DNA of 64,000 nucleotides from an uncultured Verrucomicrobiota bacterium (GCA_903916195.1 CAIWVP010000013.1:1-64000), one strand, 5' to 3'. Positions 1-11,083 are shown, numbered from the stretch's first letter. Numbers and translations: made by a program. The notes: generated from the letters alone by a model not told the origin.

Positions 1-35
1 CCAAGGACGTGCTCTGCCAACTGAGCTACTTGGGC
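1..35 (-). tRNA. tRNA 5' half, truncated by window edge, anticodon GGN (probably tRNA-Thr-GGT)
   Basis: Reverse complement GCCCAAGTAGCTCAGTTGGCAGAGCACGTCCTTGG has acceptor 5' strand, D-arm and anticodon 5' stem; anticodon positions 34-35 = GG, third base outside window. Confidence 0.8.
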
Positions 36-503
36 TTACCTAGGTGCGATTTGTCGCCGCTCGGCGACAAAAAAAACAGTTTCCCTGCCTCTTACGGGAC
101 GAGGAAACCGAAGTTCGGACGCCTGCAACTCGCAATTGCAGGCGCGAATTGATAGGAGGGGGTTCCGGAGGTGTCAACGGTTTTTGGGAAGTCTTGTTAG
201 ATTTGATGGAAGCGCCGGTCGATCGGTTCGCTCCGATGCATGAGGCTGTTTCCCGGGCCGCAGGGCCAGGCGAGGGGACATCGAGCCGCCGGGATCCACA
301 ACCGGCTCGCACCCGGCGGCCCGGGGTTCCATCCTTTCACCCCCATGTTTCCCGCAACAGCAGCGCGTCGATCGTTGTCAAGCAGCGCGATGCCCCCCCT
401 TCTCGCCGTCTCCGCGGAGGGCTCTCGCCACGGCATATCCGGGTCGGCCCCATCCGAAGGGGCACCCAACGGGCCGATGCAGCCAAGCGCAAGATCTTAC
501 GCC

Positions 504-3341
504 ATGCCCAGGCTCGCATCCGCGTTGGGCCATTGGATGGCGGCCGTGCTCGCGACGGTCGCCATGGGAGCACCGGTCCCGACGCAAGCAGGGCCGGCCG
601 GATCAGGGGCGACCCTGTTCGAGGGTGGGCAGGTGGGGGCCATCCAGTCGGCCGGCAAGACAGGCCTCGAAGACTTCCGAAGGGCAGGGGAGGGAGCGGG
701 GTGCGGAAACGTTCATCTCGACGGGTCCGGACCTGGATCCGGCTATCCGCGCGCGGTCGCTCGCGCGAGGACGCGGACTGATCGGGTCGCCGCGGGCATG
801 ATTAAATCGTCCACAGCCGGGTTCTTCGAAGACGCTCTCGACGATCGTTGGATCGCCGCTCCGGTGGATATTTTCGTGAACGGCCGGACCTATACCGGCA
901 CGACCGCGTCGACGGGTTCGCTGCTGTTGGATGCCGGCGAGCACCGTCTCGCGTCCAAGGCGATCATGGCCGATCCGAAGGCCGGGAAGCCCTACTCCCT
1001 CGGCCTCGATCATGCCCTGCTCACCCCGGGCGATGCCTCCGGTCTCGTCGCGCCGGGGCCGCGCCTCAAAGCGTCGTCCAAACCGGCCGCCGCGGCCGCG
1101 GAACTGAAGATCGGCAACGCGGTCGATGTCCAAGCGCGCACGCCGGCAGAACAACGTGCGGCGTTCACCGTTCCGGACGGGTTCGAGATCGATCTGGTCG
1201 CGAGCGAGGAGACCGGTCTGCCGAAGCCGTCCATGGTCGCCTTCGACGATGCGGGACGCCTCTGGTCCGCCACGGCGACCGCGTACCCGTGCGACAACGA
1301 TCCGGACCTCTGGACGCGTCCCGGGAACGACCGCATCGTCATCATCGACGATCCGTGCTCTCCCGGGCCGCACCCGGTGCGCTCGTTCGCGGACGGCATG
1401 GTGATGCCGCTGTCCGTGCTGCCGTCCAAGAACGGCGCCTACGTCGCCCAAGGACCCGACATCGTGTTCCTCGCGGACACCGACGGCGACGGAAAGGCGG
1501 ATTCCCGCAAGGTCCTGCTCCACGGCTTCGGTGTGCAGGACACGCACACGCTCCCTCACCAGCTTTTCCAGTTGCCCGGTGGACGCATCGTCTATTCGCA
1601 GGGCGTGCTGAACACCGGCAAGGTCACCGACGCGGCGGGCAGGACCATCGACATCGATCGAACGGTGGTCGCGACCTTCCGGCCCGACGGCACCGGGCAC
1701 GAGATCGTCGGCGTCGGGCTCAACAACATCTGGTCCTGGGCCTTGTCGCGGCAAGGCCGTGTGTTCGTCCATGAGGCGAACGATTTCGGCTACAGCGTCG
1801 TCCCGTTCGAAGAAGATTCGACGTATCCCAGCTTCATCCAGACGAAGCTGCATCCGGCGACGCCGATGCATCCGCCGACCGCCCAAGGGCTCGACCTCGG
1901 CGGGACCGGCTTCAGCGGCCTCGCCCTCTGCGACGACCGCTCCGGCTCCTATCCCGCGCCTTGGCACGGGAGGGTCTATGTGGCGAACCCGATCCTCGGC
2001 AAGATCCATGCCGTCGCGACGAGCCGCGGACCGGATGGCGTTTCGTCCTTCCAGAAGACCGGTGATCTCGTGTCCTGCACCGACCCTATGTTCCGTCCCG
2101 TCGCCATCACTTTCGGGCCGGACGGCTGCCTCTACATCACCGATTGGTACAACCGCATCATCTCGCACAACGAGGTCGCGCGCGACCATCCCGGTCGTGA
2201 CAAGACGCGCGGCCGCATCTGGCGCGTCCGCCACCGCAGCCAGACGGCCCGCGCGATCCCCGATCTCACCCGCGTGCCCGAAGCTGGCCTCGTCCGCCAC
2301 CTCGCCGCGGACAACACGTGGGAGATGCGCGCCGCGTGGCACCAGATCGCCGCCCGCGCCGCCCGATCCACCGCGCCCGCCCTCGCGACGATGGTCCGCG
2401 ACGCCGCGACGCCGACCGATACGCGCATCCACGCGCTGTGGTCGTTGGAGGACATCGGAGCCTTCGACGCCGTTCTCTGGAAGGAGATGTTGGCCAGCAG
2501 CGATTCCGACCTGCGCCGGGAAGCCGTCCGCGCGCTGTCCTCGCTCAGGATCGGTACCGCCATCGCGGCCCCGCTCTTGCGCCCGCTCGCCGCCGAGACC
2601 GATTGGTCCGCCCGCTACGCCGTCCTCCGGTATTTCCGCCGCGCCGGTGCCGCCGCGACCGATCTGGAACCGTTCCGTCCATGGAGCGCCGTCCCGGCCG
2701 ACGCAAGGAAGGTCGACGGCTGGAACGGACCGTTCCTCGCGCTCGGCGGCGCGTATGAACGCGCCTTCCAGGATTTCCTTGCCCTGCTTGTCACCGACAC
2801 GCATCCGGCCGCCAAGCCGACCGATCCGCGTTGGGACCAGGTCATCGCCACGCAACCGGTGCGCTCGCCGGAGAAGGCCGCCGCGATGGTTCGCCGGATC
2901 GCGGCCGTCCAGACCGCGGTCGCGGCCGGCACGTCCAAGCCGACCGACCCCGGTCAGAGCCTCGTCCGGACGCTCTGCCTCGCCTGCCACCGCATCGGTG
3001 ACAAAGGTGTCGCTCTCGCCCCACCGCTCGACGGTGCGGCCAGCCGCGACACCGAAGCGCTCATCACGGCGATCCTCGATCCCGACGCCGCGATCGAGAA
3101 CGTCTTCCGCGCCTACCGGGTCGAGCTGACCAACGGCACCAAGGCGGAAGGCTTCCGCAAGGGCCTCGACGGAAGCCGGGTCACGCTGATGTCGATGGGC
3201 GGCGGTACGCGCAGCATCCCGACCGGCGAGATCAAGGCCGCCGGCTACGTCGATGGCCGGTCCGTCATGCCCCCTCTCGCGGTCGGGCTCCAGGACTCCC
3301 AGGTCGCCGACATCGTCCTTTACCTGAAGACGCTGAAGTAG
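504..3341 (+). CDS. PVC-type membrane-bound dehydrogenase / heme-binding c-type cytochrome protein
   Basis: Signal-peptide-like start MPRLASALGHWMAAVLATVAMGAP; beta-propeller motifs (YITDWYNRIISHNEVARDHPGRDKTRGRIWRV); C-terminal CLACH heme motif; start chosen inside longer ORF 240..3341. Confidence 0.85.
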   Translation: MPRLASALGHWMAAVLATVAMGAPVPTQAGPAGSGATLFEGGQVGAIQSAGKTGLEDFRRAGEGAGCGNVHLDGSGPGSGYPRAVARARTRTDRVAAGMIKSSTAGFFEDALDDRWIAAPVDIFVNGRTYTGTTASTGSLLLDAGEHRLASKAIMADPKAGKPYSLGLDHALLTPGDASGLVAPGPRLKASSKPAAAAAELKIGNAVDVQARTPAEQRAAFTVPDGFEIDLVASEETGLPKPSMVAFDDAGRLWSATATAYPCDNDPDLWTRPGNDRIVIIDDPCSPGPHPVRSFADGMVMPLSVLPSKNGAYVAQGPDIVFLADTDGDGKADSRKVLLHGFGVQDTHTLPHQLFQLPGGRIVYSQGVLNTGKVTDAAGRTIDIDRTVVATFRPDGTGHEIVGVGLNNIWSWALSRQGRVFVHEANDFGYSVVPFEEDSTYPSFIQTKLHPATPMHPPTAQGLDLGGTGFSGLALCDDRSGSYPAPWHGRVYVANPILGKIHAVATSRGPDGVSSFQKTGDLVSCTDPMFRPVAITFGPDGCLYITDWYNRIISHNEVARDHPGRDKTRGRIWRVRHRSQTARAIPDLTRVPEAGLVRHLAADNTWEMRAAWHQIAARAARSTAPALATMVRDAATPTDTRIHALWSLEDIGAFDAVLWKEMLASSDSDLRREAVRALSSLRIGTAIAAPLLRPLAAETDWSARYAVLRYFRRAGAAATDLEPFRPWSAVPADARKVDGWNGPFLALGGAYERAFQDFLALLVTDTHPAAKPTDPRWDQVIATQPVRSPEKAAAMVRRIAAVQTAVAAGTSKPTDPGQSLVRTLCLACHRIGDKGVALAPPLDGAASRDTEALITAILDPDAAIENVFRAYRVELTNGTKAEGFRKGLDGSRVTLMSMGGGTRSIPTGEIKAAGYVDGRSVMPPLAVGLQDSQVADIVLYLKTLK

Positions 3342-3420
3342 AGATCTTCATCTCCCCGACGCCCCGCCAACTCTCGCTTGCCCGCCGATGACTGGGCCGT
3401 TCTTCTCCGCACATCGGACC

Positions 3421-4215
3421 ATGAAGTACACTTACGAGCAGCTCGCCAAGATGATCGACCACTCGCTCCTGCATCCGACGATGACGGACCAGGAGCTCGA
3501 CGACGGGTGCCGGCTCGCCGCCCGGTACGGCGTCGCCTCGGTCTGCATCAAGCCCTACGCCGTGAAACGCGCGGCCGAGCTGCTCCGTGGCACCGGCGTG
3601 CTCGTCGGAGCGGTCATCGGGTTCCCGCACGGCAACAGCGCCACCGAATCGAAGCGCTACGAGACCGGGCTCGCCTGCAAGGACGGCGCGGCCGAGATCG
3701 ACATGGTCATCAACCTCGGCAAGGCGCTCAGCGGCGACTGGGACCATGTCGAAAGCGACGTGAAGACCGTGTGCGACGAGGCCGCGAAGCACGGCGCGCA
3801 GGTGAAGGTCATCTTCGAGAACGACTACCTGACGAAGGGCGGTGCGGGCCTGGGCAGCGACGAGTTCAAGGTCAAGCTCTGCCAGATCTGCGAACGCGCG
3901 GGCGCGGCGTGGGTGAAGACGAGCAGCGGCTACGGCTTCGTGAAGCAGCCCGACGGCGGCTACAACTACAAGGGCGCCACCGAGCACGACCTCGCGCTGA
4001 TGCGGGCCAACGTGTCGGCGAAGGTGCAGGTCAAGGCCGCCGGCGGCGTGCGCGACCTCGACGGGCTCATCAAGGTCCGCGACCTCGGCGGATCCCGCTG
4101 CGGCGCGACCGCGACCGCGGCGATGATGGACGAATACCGCCGCCGTGAAGCCGCGGAGCAAGCAGGTGCGGTGGTGGAGGCCAAGTCCGCCGCCATCGGC
4201 TCGGGAGGCTATTGA
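3421..4215 (+). CDS. deoC: deoxyribose-phosphate aldolase
   Basis: MKYTYEQLAKMIDHSLLHPTMTDQELDDGC..., EIDMVINLG, KTSSGYG motifs typical of DeoC. Confidence 0.95.
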   Translation: MKYTYEQLAKMIDHSLLHPTMTDQELDDGCRLAARYGVASVCIKPYAVKRAAELLRGTGVLVGAVIGFPHGNSATESKRYETGLACKDGAAEIDMVINLGKALSGDWDHVESDVKTVCDEAAKHGAQVKVIFENDYLTKGGAGLGSDEFKVKLCQICERAGAAWVKTSSGYGFVKQPDGGYNYKGATEHDLALMRANVSAKVQVKAAGGVRDLDGLIKVRDLGGSRCGATATAAMMDEYRRREAAEQAGAVVEAKSAAIGSGGY

Positions 4216-6434
4216 TGCGACCCTGTCCGATGAGACGACAAGGGGGCAGCGATCAGCGGCCGGTCATACGTGGCCGATGGTTGGAGCCGTTGCTGGGCGG
4301 GTTGCTGGCACTGGTCACCGTTCCACTGCTTGCGGCTCCCCGCTCACCAGCCGCGGACTCCGACTGGGGCACCTATCTCGGCGACAAGGCCAGCAGCCAT
4401 TTCTCCGCGCTCCGGCAGATCACACCGCGGAACGTCGCCAACCTGGAGGTCGCGTGGATCTATCGGGCCGGTGGCGCGGATACCAACAACCGGACCCAGA
4501 TCCAGTGCAATCCGTTGGTCATCGACGGCGTGCTCTACGGCACCTCGCCGGATCTCCAGCTGTTCGCGCTCGATGCGGCCGGCGGGCGTGAGCTGTGGCG
4601 GTTCGATCCGGCGTCCGTGAAAGGGGCGGGCAAGAGCGGTGTCAACCGCGGGCTGGTCCATTGGGCCGACGGCGCGGACCGCCGGATCTTCTACGGCAAC
4701 GACCACTTCCTCCATTGCCTCGACGCGCGCACGGGACGGCGCGTGGCCTCCTTCGGCGAGGGCGGCTCGATCGACCTCAAGCACGACCTCGGCCGCGACG
4801 TCGGCGCGCTCGCCCTGCAATCCACGACGCCGGGCGTCCTCTACGGCGACCTGCTCATCATGGGCATGCGTTTGGGCGAAGGGCCCGCGCCGGCGGCGCC
4901 CGGGCACATCCGCGCCTACGACGTGCGCAACGGCAAACTGGTCTGGCGCTTCAACACCATCCCGCGGCCCGGCGAGTCCGGATACGAGACCTGGCCGCCC
5001 AACGCGCACACCTACATCGGCGGCGTCAACGTCTGGACGGGCTTCGCTTTGGACGAGAAACGCGGCCTCGTCTTCTGCCCGACCGGCTCGGCGGCGTTCG
5101 ATTTCTGGGGCGGCAACCGTATCGGCCAAGGTCTCTACGCCAACTGTCTGGTCGCGCTCGACGCCAAGACCGGTCGGCGCGTCTGGCATCAGCAGCTGGT
5201 CCGGCATGATCTGTGGGACCGAGACCTGCCCGCGCCGCCGAATCTCCTGACCCTCACGCGCGGCGGGAAGAAGGTGGACGCCGTCGCGCAGGTCACGAAG
5301 TCCGGGCACGTCTTCGTGTTCGACCGCGAGACCGGCGAACCGGTCTTCCCGCTGCGCGAGGTGGCGGCGCCGATGTCGGATCTCCAGGGCGAATCGGCCT
5401 GGCCGACCCAGCCGCTGCCCACGAAGCCCGCGCCGTTCACCCGTCAGCTCTTCACCGCCGACGAGATCACCGACATCTCACCCGCGTCGCATCGCCAGGT
5501 GCTCGACCGCTTCGTGCGGTTGCGGCCGCACGCGCAGTTCCTGCCGCCGAGCCGCGAGGGCACGATCATCTTCCCGGGCTTCGACGGCGGCGCGGAATGG
5601 GGCGGCGCGGCGGCCGATCCGGACGGCGTGCTCTACGTCAACGCGAACGAGATGCCGTGGGTGCTCAACATGGTGGAGACGAAGCGCGCCGACGGAGGCC
5701 CGCTGTCGAGCGGCGAGGCGATCTTCACGCAGATCTGCGCCGCCTGCCACGGCATCGACCGGACCGGCAACAAGGCCCAGAACGTCCCGTCCCTGGTCGG
5801 CGTCGGGCAGCGATTGAAGAAGGCCGACGTGCTGGCCCTGTTGAAGACCGGCAAGGGCGTGATGCCTTCGTTCGATTTCCTCAGCGGACCGCAACGCGAG
5901 GCGGTCGTCGACCATCTGCTCGGGGACGCCCCGGCCTCGACGCCGGCATCGGCGAACGACCCGAGGGGCAAGGAAGAGCTCGGCGGGGCGGACGCCTTGG
6001 GCGGCATCCCGTACACGATGACCGGCTACCACCGATGGCTCGACACCAACGGATACCCGGCGATCAAGCCACCGTGGGGCACGCTCAACGCAATCGATCT
6101 GAACACCGGCGGATACCGGTGGCGCGTCACGCTCGGCGAGTGGCCCGAGCTCATGGCCAAGGGCATCCCGCCGACCGGCACCGAGAACTACGGCGGCCCG
6201 GTGGTGACCGCCGGCGGGCTCGTCTTCATCGCCGCCAGCCGCGACGAGCATCTCCGCGCCTTCGACCGCAAGAGCGGCAAAGAGCTATGGAAGGCCAAGC
6301 TCCCGGCGGCCGGCTACGCCACGCCGGCGACCTACTCGGTCGGCGGCCGGCAATACGTCGTGATCGCCTGTGGCGGCGGCAAGATCGGCACCCAGAGCGG
6401 GGATGCTTATGTCGCGTTCCGGCTGCCGAGATGA
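4215..6434 (+). CDS. PQQ-dependent dehydrogenase-like quinoprotein with internal cytochrome c motif
   Basis: PQQ/BamB-like beta-propeller sequence ([34 protein letters not shown]...); CAACHG motif; start overlaps deoC stop (TGATG). Confidence 0.88.
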   Translation: MRPCPMRRQGGSDQRPVIRGRWLEPLLGGLLALVTVPLLAAPRSPAADSDWGTYLGDKASSHFSALRQITPRNVANLEVAWIYRAGGADTNNRTQIQCNPLVIDGVLYGTSPDLQLFALDAAGGRELWRFDPASVKGAGKSGVNRGLVHWADGADRRIFYGNDHFLHCLDARTGRRVASFGEGGSIDLKHDLGRDVGALALQSTTPGVLYGDLLIMGMRLGEGPAPAAPGHIRAYDVRNGKLVWRFNTIPRPGESGYETWPPNAHTYIGGVNVWTGFALDEKRGLVFCPTGSAAFDFWGGNRIGQGLYANCLVALDAKTGRRVWHQQLVRHDLWDRDLPAPPNLLTLTRGGKKVDAVAQVTKSGHVFVFDRETGEPVFPLREVAAPMSDLQGESAWPTQPLPTKPAPFTRQLFTADEITDISPASHRQVLDRFVRLRPHAQFLPPSREGTIIFPGFDGGAEWGGAAADPDGVLYVNANEMPWVLNMVETKRADGGPLSSGEAIFTQICAACHGIDRTGNKAQNVPSLVGVGQRLKKADVLALLKTGKGVMPSFDFLSGPQREAVVDHLLGDAPASTPASANDPRGKEELGGADALGGIPYTMTGYHRWLDTNGYPAIKPPWGTLNAIDLNTGGYRWRVTLGEWPELMAKGIPPTGTENYGGPVVTAGGLVFIAASRDEHLRAFDRKSGKELWKAKLPAAGYATPATYSVGGRQYVVIACGGGKIGTQSGDAYVAFRLPR

Positions 6435-6444
6435 ACCTGCGCCG

Positions 6445-7200
6445 ATGCCCGCGAAGCGGACTCCCGCACACGGGAGCGCGGGCGGTCCGCCCGCACGGGA
6501 CCCATCACCGGCCGCTTTCACGCTGATCGAGCTGCTGGTCGTCGTCGCGATCATCGCCCTCCTCGCGTCGCTGTTGTTGCCGGCGTTGGCCCGGGCGCAA
6601 GGATCGGCCCGGAGATCCGCCTGCGTCTCCAATGAACGGCAACTCGGCCTCGCGTGGATGATGTATCTCGCCGACCACGCGGACCGCTTCCCCGACCGGC
6701 GCGACCTGAAGCAGTCGCTTCCCGGCGGCTACATGCCGTGGACGACCTGGCCGAAGAGTGATCCGCGCGCCGGCTGGGCCGCGGTGGTCCTGGGCAACGG
6801 GGTTCCCGAGGGCCGCGTCTGGGCCTGCCCGGCGATGGCATCGGGGCCGCTGGCGACGGCTCCGCAGGCGCATCAGATCGGCGGGACCGGCACCGCCGCC
6901 GCGCCGGTGGTGAGCTATTGGATGTGGCGCTTCGACCGGTCCGATGATCCGGTGCCGCTCGATGGTTTCTGGGGCAAGACCGTCCCGGAAGCCGTCGACC
7001 AGCTGCGCGAGGCCGACAACCCGACCGCGGGCCGACCGTCGGGACCGACCGAGGTCGAGCTCGTGGTGGACCCGTATTTTCCCGGCACGATCGCGGCGGT
7101 GCCGGAGGCGCTCCGAGGGTGGTCCGCACATCTGGGAGGACGCAACCGGCTGATGCTCGACGGACACGTGGAGCACTTCAAAGACCGGCGGACGCGATAG
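6445..7200 (+). CDS. type II secretion/pilin-like protein with prepilin N-terminal cleavage/methylation domain
   Basis: [28 protein letters not shown] prepilin motif. Confidence 0.88.
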   Translation: MPAKRTPAHGSAGGPPARDPSPAAFTLIELLVVVAIIALLASLLLPALARAQGSARRSACVSNERQLGLAWMMYLADHADRFPDRRDLKQSLPGGYMPWTTWPKSDPRAGWAAVVLGNGVPEGRVWACPAMASGPLATAPQAHQIGGTGTAAAPVVSYWMWRFDRSDDPVPLDGFWGKTVPEAVDQLREADNPTAGRPSGPTEVELVVDPYFPGTIAAVPEALRGWSAHLGGRNRLMLDGHVEHFKDRRTR

Positions 7201-7301
7201 CCGGCCGGTCGCGGCGCCGCACGGCCCGTGCCGCACGACGAGGACCAGAGCCCGGATTTTCTTGGGACCGAGGTCCAGGGCCTCGCGGAGAACCGCCAGG
7301 G

Positions 7302-8450
7302 TCACTCCTCCTCGTCCTTGATGCCGGGGATGCGCTTGAGCGGGCAACCGGCGCGGAGCCAGCCGTTCACATACGGATCGAGCTCGCCGTCCATGACCGC
7401 CTGGACGTTGCTGGTCTGCACGCCGGTGCGGAGGTCCTTCACCATGCGGTACGGCTGGAAGACATAGCTGCGGATCTGGTTGCCCCAGGACACGCTGCCC
7501 TTGTCGCCGTAGAAGCGCTCCATCTCACCCTTCGCTTGGTCGAGCTTCAGCGCGTAGACCTTGGAGATGAGCATGGCCATCGCGGTCATCTCGTTCTGCG
7601 CCTGGCTGCGCTGCGCTTGCGACGCCGCGACGAGGCCGGTCGGGAGGTGGGTGAGGCGGACGGCGGTCTCGACCTTGTTCACGTTCTGCCCGCCTTTGCC
7701 GCCGGAGCGGAAGGTGTCGCGCAGGATCTCGCTCTTGGGGAGCACGATATCGGCCTCGGTGAGGTCGCTGATCTCGGCGATGCAATCGACGCTCGCGAAG
7801 CTGGTGTGGCGGCGCTTGTTCGAGTCGAAGGGCGAGATGCGGACGAGGCGGTGGACGCCGCGCTCTGCCTTGCAGAAGCCGTAGGCGTTGTCGCCCACCA
7901 CGCGGTAGGTGATGCTCTTCACGCCCGCGGAATCGCCGGGCAGCAGGTCGGTGATCTCGGCTTCCCAGCCGCGCGCCTCGAACCAGCGGGCGTACATGCG
8001 CGAGATCATCTCCGCCCAGTCCTGCGCCTCGGTGCCGCCGGCGCCGGCGTTGATGCTGAAGATGCAGTGCTTCCCGTCGTGCGGCCCGGTCAGGAGGATC
8101 TCGAGCTCGAACTTGTCCACCGCCTTCGCCAGCACCGCGAGGTCGGTGTCGGCCTCCTTCTGGACGGCGTCCTGTCCGGCGGGCGGCTCCGCTTCGCCCA
8201 GCTCGAGCAGGACCTTGGTGTCCTCGATGCGTTTCTCGAAACTGACCTGGGGGTCGACCTTCTTCTTGAGCCCGTTGGCCTCGTCGATGGTCTTGCGGGC
8301 GGCTTCCTGGTTGTTCCAGAAGTTGTCGGTCGCCATCTGCGAATCGAGCTCGGCCAGGCGCCGTTGGGCGCTGGGCACATCGAGAAATTTCCGCAGCTGC
8401 GCGAGTTTTGCGGAGATCGCGTCGAGCTCGGCGCGGGTGGCTTCGAACAT
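7302..8450 (-). CDS. prfB: peptide chain release factor 2
   Basis: GGQNVNKVETAVRLTH catalytic motif and SPF specificity motif (VRISPFDSNKRRHTSF). Confidence 0.96.
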   Translation of the reverse strand: MFEATRAELDAISAKLAQLRKFLDVPSAQRRLAELDSQMATDNFWNNQEAARKTIDEANGLKKKVDPQVSFEKRIEDTKVLLELGEAEPPAGQDAVQKEADTDLAVLAKAVDKFELEILLTGPHDGKHCIFSINAGAGGTEAQDWAEMISRMYARWFEARGWEAEITDLLPGDSAGVKSITYRVVGDNAYGFCKAERGVHRLVRISPFDSNKRRHTSFASVDCIAEISDLTEADIVLPKSEILRDTFRSGGKGGQNVNKVETAVRLTHLPTGLVAASQAQRSQAQNEMTAMAMLISKVYALKLDQAKGEMERFYGDKGSVSWGNQIRSYVFQPYRMVKDLRTGVQTSNVQAVMDGELDPYVNGWLRAGCPLKRIPGIKDEEE

Positions 8451-8535
8451 AAGGGGAGGACGTTAGGAAGCGGGCGGGGACGTGACGAGGGGGAAGTTGC
8501 GGCAGGACGAGCGCACGAGCGCACGAGCAAGCCCG

Positions 8536-9243
8536 TCAGCCGGCCGGTGGGACGGCGAGGACCTTGGTCTGCTCGCCGGTCCGCCCGGCCTCCATTTCCC
8601 GCAGCCGCTCCGTGAGTGCGGCGAACAGGGCCGGCCGGTCGGTGAGATGCGTCACCTCGCCAGCGGGCGCGACCAGGCCGAAACCTTCGCCATAGGCCGG
8701 GCCGTTGGCGACGCAGAGGTCGTTGCGCGATTCGGCGAATTGCCGCGCGACCCGCGCGAGGACGGCCGCACGATCGCCGTCGGCTTCGAACTTCCATCCC
8801 ACGATCCATCCGGCCGGGAACAGCGCGCGGAGGCGGGGGAGGATCTTCGGCGTCGGCACCAGCTCGACCAGCAACGTTCCGCCACGGGTCGAGAGTTTTC
8901 CGGCGGAAAGCGGCGACAGCGTGCCGTCGGACGAACGCTCCAGCGCGGCGCCCCCGGTGAAATCGCTCACGGCGGCGGCGTGGAAGAAGGCAACGGGCTC
9001 CGGGCCGGCATGGGCGATGATGCGATCACCGAGCGAGGCCGTGGTGGAGAACTCCTCGACCTTCACCGCGGCGAGCGGTCCGCGCCAGACGGCGGATCCG
9101 CCCAAGAAAAGCCGGACCTCGTGTCCGGCGGCGGCAAGGTGGTTCGCCAACTGGCCGCCGAGGCTGCCGGTGGAGAAGTTGGTGAGACGGCGGACGCGGT
9201 CGAGGGGTTCCCAGGTCGGGCCGGCGGTCACGAAACAGCGCAT
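8536..9243 (-). CDS. coaB: phosphopantothenoylcysteine synthetase (CoaB-like domain protein)
   Basis: MRCFVTAGPTWEPLDRVRRLTNFSTGSLGGQLANHLAAAGHEV typical of CoaB/Dfp C-terminal domain. Confidence 0.85.
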   Translation of the reverse strand: MRCFVTAGPTWEPLDRVRRLTNFSTGSLGGQLANHLAAAGHEVRLFLGGSAVWRGPLAAVKVEEFSTTASLGDRIIAHAGPEPVAFFHAAAVSDFTGGAALERSSDGTLSPLSAGKLSTRGGTLLVELVPTPKILPRLRALFPAGWIVGWKFEADGDRAAVLARVARQFAESRNDLCVANGPAYGEGFGLVAPAGEVTHLTDRPALFAALTERLREMEAGRTGEQTKVLAVPPAG

Positions 9244-9356
9244 GGCGGGAGCTTGGGGTCGGCCGGACGGGATGCGAGCCGGGAGGCGGGTTTCCAGTGC
9301 GGCGGCACGCGAAAGGGCGAGGCCGAGGCCTCGCCCTTGTCGATGCGGACGGACGG

Positions 9357-9794
9357 CTACTTGGCGACCGCGTCAGCCGCGGCGGCCTTCGCCGGCTTGG
9401 CGGCCTTGGCGGCCTTGGCAGCTTTGGCAGCGGTGGCGTCGTAGGCGGCTTCCTTGACGAAAGTGGCTCCCTTGCCGATGCGCTTGCGCAGATAGGTGAG
9501 CTTGGCGCGGCGGACCTTGCCTTCGCGCTCGACCTCGACCTTGTCCACGCGGGGGGAGTGCATCGGGAAGATGCGCTCGACGCCCTCGCCGTAGCTGATG
9601 CGGCGGACGGTGAACGTCTCGTTCAGGCCGTGGCCGCGCATCCCGATGACGACGCCGGCGAACACCTGGAGGCGCTCTTTGTCGCCTTCGACGACCTTGG
9701 TGTGGACGCGCACGCTGTCGCCCACGTTGAACTTTGCCGGCTCCTTGCGGAATTGCTCGGACTCGATCTTGTCAAACAATGCACCTTTGTTCAT
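9357..9794 (-). CDS. rplS: 50S ribosomal protein L19
   Basis: [67 protein letters not shown]. Confidence 0.97.
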   Translation of the reverse strand: MNKGALFDKIESEQFRKEPAKFNVGDSVRVHTKVVEGDKERLQVFAGVVIGMRGHGLNETFTVRRISYGEGVERIFPMHSPRVDKVEVEREGKVRRAKLTYLRKRIGKGATFVKEAAYDATAAKAAKAAKAAKPAKAAAADAVAK

Positions 9795-9804
9795 GGCTCG
9801 TTCC

Positions 9805-10515
9805 TCAAATCTTTCTCGCGGGCTTCGCCCACTTCATTTTTTCCCACAGGTCGGGCCTGCGTTCGGCGGTGCGTTTCATCGCCTGCGCCCTCCGCCATCG
9901 CTCGATGGCGGAATGGTTCCCCGACTGCAAAATCTCCGGCACGCGCCAGCCCCTGAATTCGACCGGCCGCGTGTACTGCGGATACTCGAGCAGTCCGTGG
10001 CTGAACGACTCGTCCTGGCTGCTGGCATCGTCGCCCAGCGCGCCGGGCAACAGCCGGGCCACCGCGTCGATGACGACCATCGCGGGCAGCGCCCCGTTGG
10101 TCAGCACAAAATCGCCGATGCTCAACTCGTCGTCCGCCAAGTGCTCGCGCACCCGCTCGTCAAACCCCTCGTAGCTGCCGCAGACCAGCAGCACGCTCTC
10201 CTCGGCGGCCAGCTCGCGGGCGACGTCCTGCGTGAACGTCCGCCCGGCCGGGGAGGTGAGGACCACCTTGGTCCTCGTCCCGCTCGCCGCCTTCAGGGCC
10301 TCGACTGCTTCAAAGATCGGTCCTGGCTTCAGCACCATCCCGGGGCCGCCGCCGTAGGGAGTGTCGTCGACCGTCCGGTGACGGTCGTGCGCCCAATCCC
10401 TTAGATTATGTATCCTCAGGTCGAGGATCCCGGCATTCCGGGCGCGCTTGACGATGCTCTCGTCGAGCGGCCCAGCGAACATCGCAGGGAACAGTGTCAG
10501 GACATCGATTCTCAT
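9805..10515 (-). CDS. trmD: tRNA (guanine37-N1)-methyltransferase
   Basis: [66 protein letters not shown]. Confidence 0.97.
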   Translation of the reverse strand: MRIDVLTLFPAMFAGPLDESIVKRARNAGILDLRIHNLRDWAHDRHRTVDDTPYGGGPGMVLKPGPIFEAVEALKAASGTRTKVVLTSPAGRTFTQDVARELAAEESVLLVCGSYEGFDERVREHLADDELSIGDFVLTNGALPAMVVIDAVARLLPGALGDDASSQDESFSHGLLEYPQYTRPVEFRGWRVPEILQSGNHSAIERWRRAQAMKRTAERRPDLWEKMKWAKPARKI

Positions 10516-10565
10516 CGGCGGTTCGCGCGGTCCTCGGTCCTGTCAGCCCGCGCGGGCCTTTCTGG

Positions 10566-10799
10566 TCAATCTTCCACCAGGTCCAGCGTGCAGCGGACGC
10601 CTTTCTTCTGGGCGCCCACCTGCAACAACGACCGCAACGCCTGGATGGTCGTGCCCCGTCGGCCGATCACCTTGCCGGCATCGCCCGGGGCCACGCTCAG
10701 CTCGTACACGGTCAGGCCACCCTTCTCGATCGGCACGACCTGCACGACATCGGGTTGGTCCACCAACCCTTTCACGACGAACTCGACGAATGCCTGCAT
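10566..10799 (-). CDS. khpA: KH domain RNA-binding protein
   Basis: 77-aa KH protein, GKVIGRRGTTIQALRSLLQ; located between rpsP and trmD; start inside longer ORF 10566..11264. Confidence 0.92.
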   Translation of the reverse strand: MQAFVEFVVKGLVDQPDVVQVVPIEKGGLTVYELSVAPGDAGKVIGRRGTTIQALRSLLQVGAQKKGVRCTLDLVED

Positions 10800-10819
10800 G
10801 GCCGCGGGGCGTGGAAGGT

Positions 10820-11083
10820 TCAGGCCGGCTGCGTCGCCGCGGCCGCCTTGCTCGCCTTCTTGATCATGCTGGCCACGGTCTCGCTCGGCTGCGCGCCGAC
10901 GCCGACCCAATACTTCACACGCTCGAGGTCGAGGGTGAAGTTGATGGCGTCCGCCTTGAGGGGCTGGTAGGTGCCGATCTCCTCGATGAACTTGCCATCG
11001 CGCGGGCTGCGGCGGTCGGCCACGACCACGCGGTAGACCGGAGTGTTCTTCGTGCCGACACGTTTCAAACGAATCTTGACCAT
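10820..11083 (-). CDS. rpsP: 30S ribosomal protein S16
   Basis: [41 protein letters not shown]. Confidence 0.97.
   Translation of the reverse strand: MVKIRLKRVGTKNTPVYRVVVADRRSPRDGKFIEEIGTYQPLKADAINFTLDLERVKYWVGVGAQPSETVASMIKKASKAAAATQPA

Noticed and set aside
50-69. TTGTCGCC-GCTC-GGCGACAA hairpin next to the tRNA as a terminator
   Set aside because: A-run is on the + strand side, so no T-run follows the stem in the tRNA's direction or in a useful + direction
603-2990. 795-aa minus-strand ORF
   Set aside because: Antisense to a clearly coding PVC dehydrogenase; Arg/Gly-rich translation typical of high-GC shadow frames
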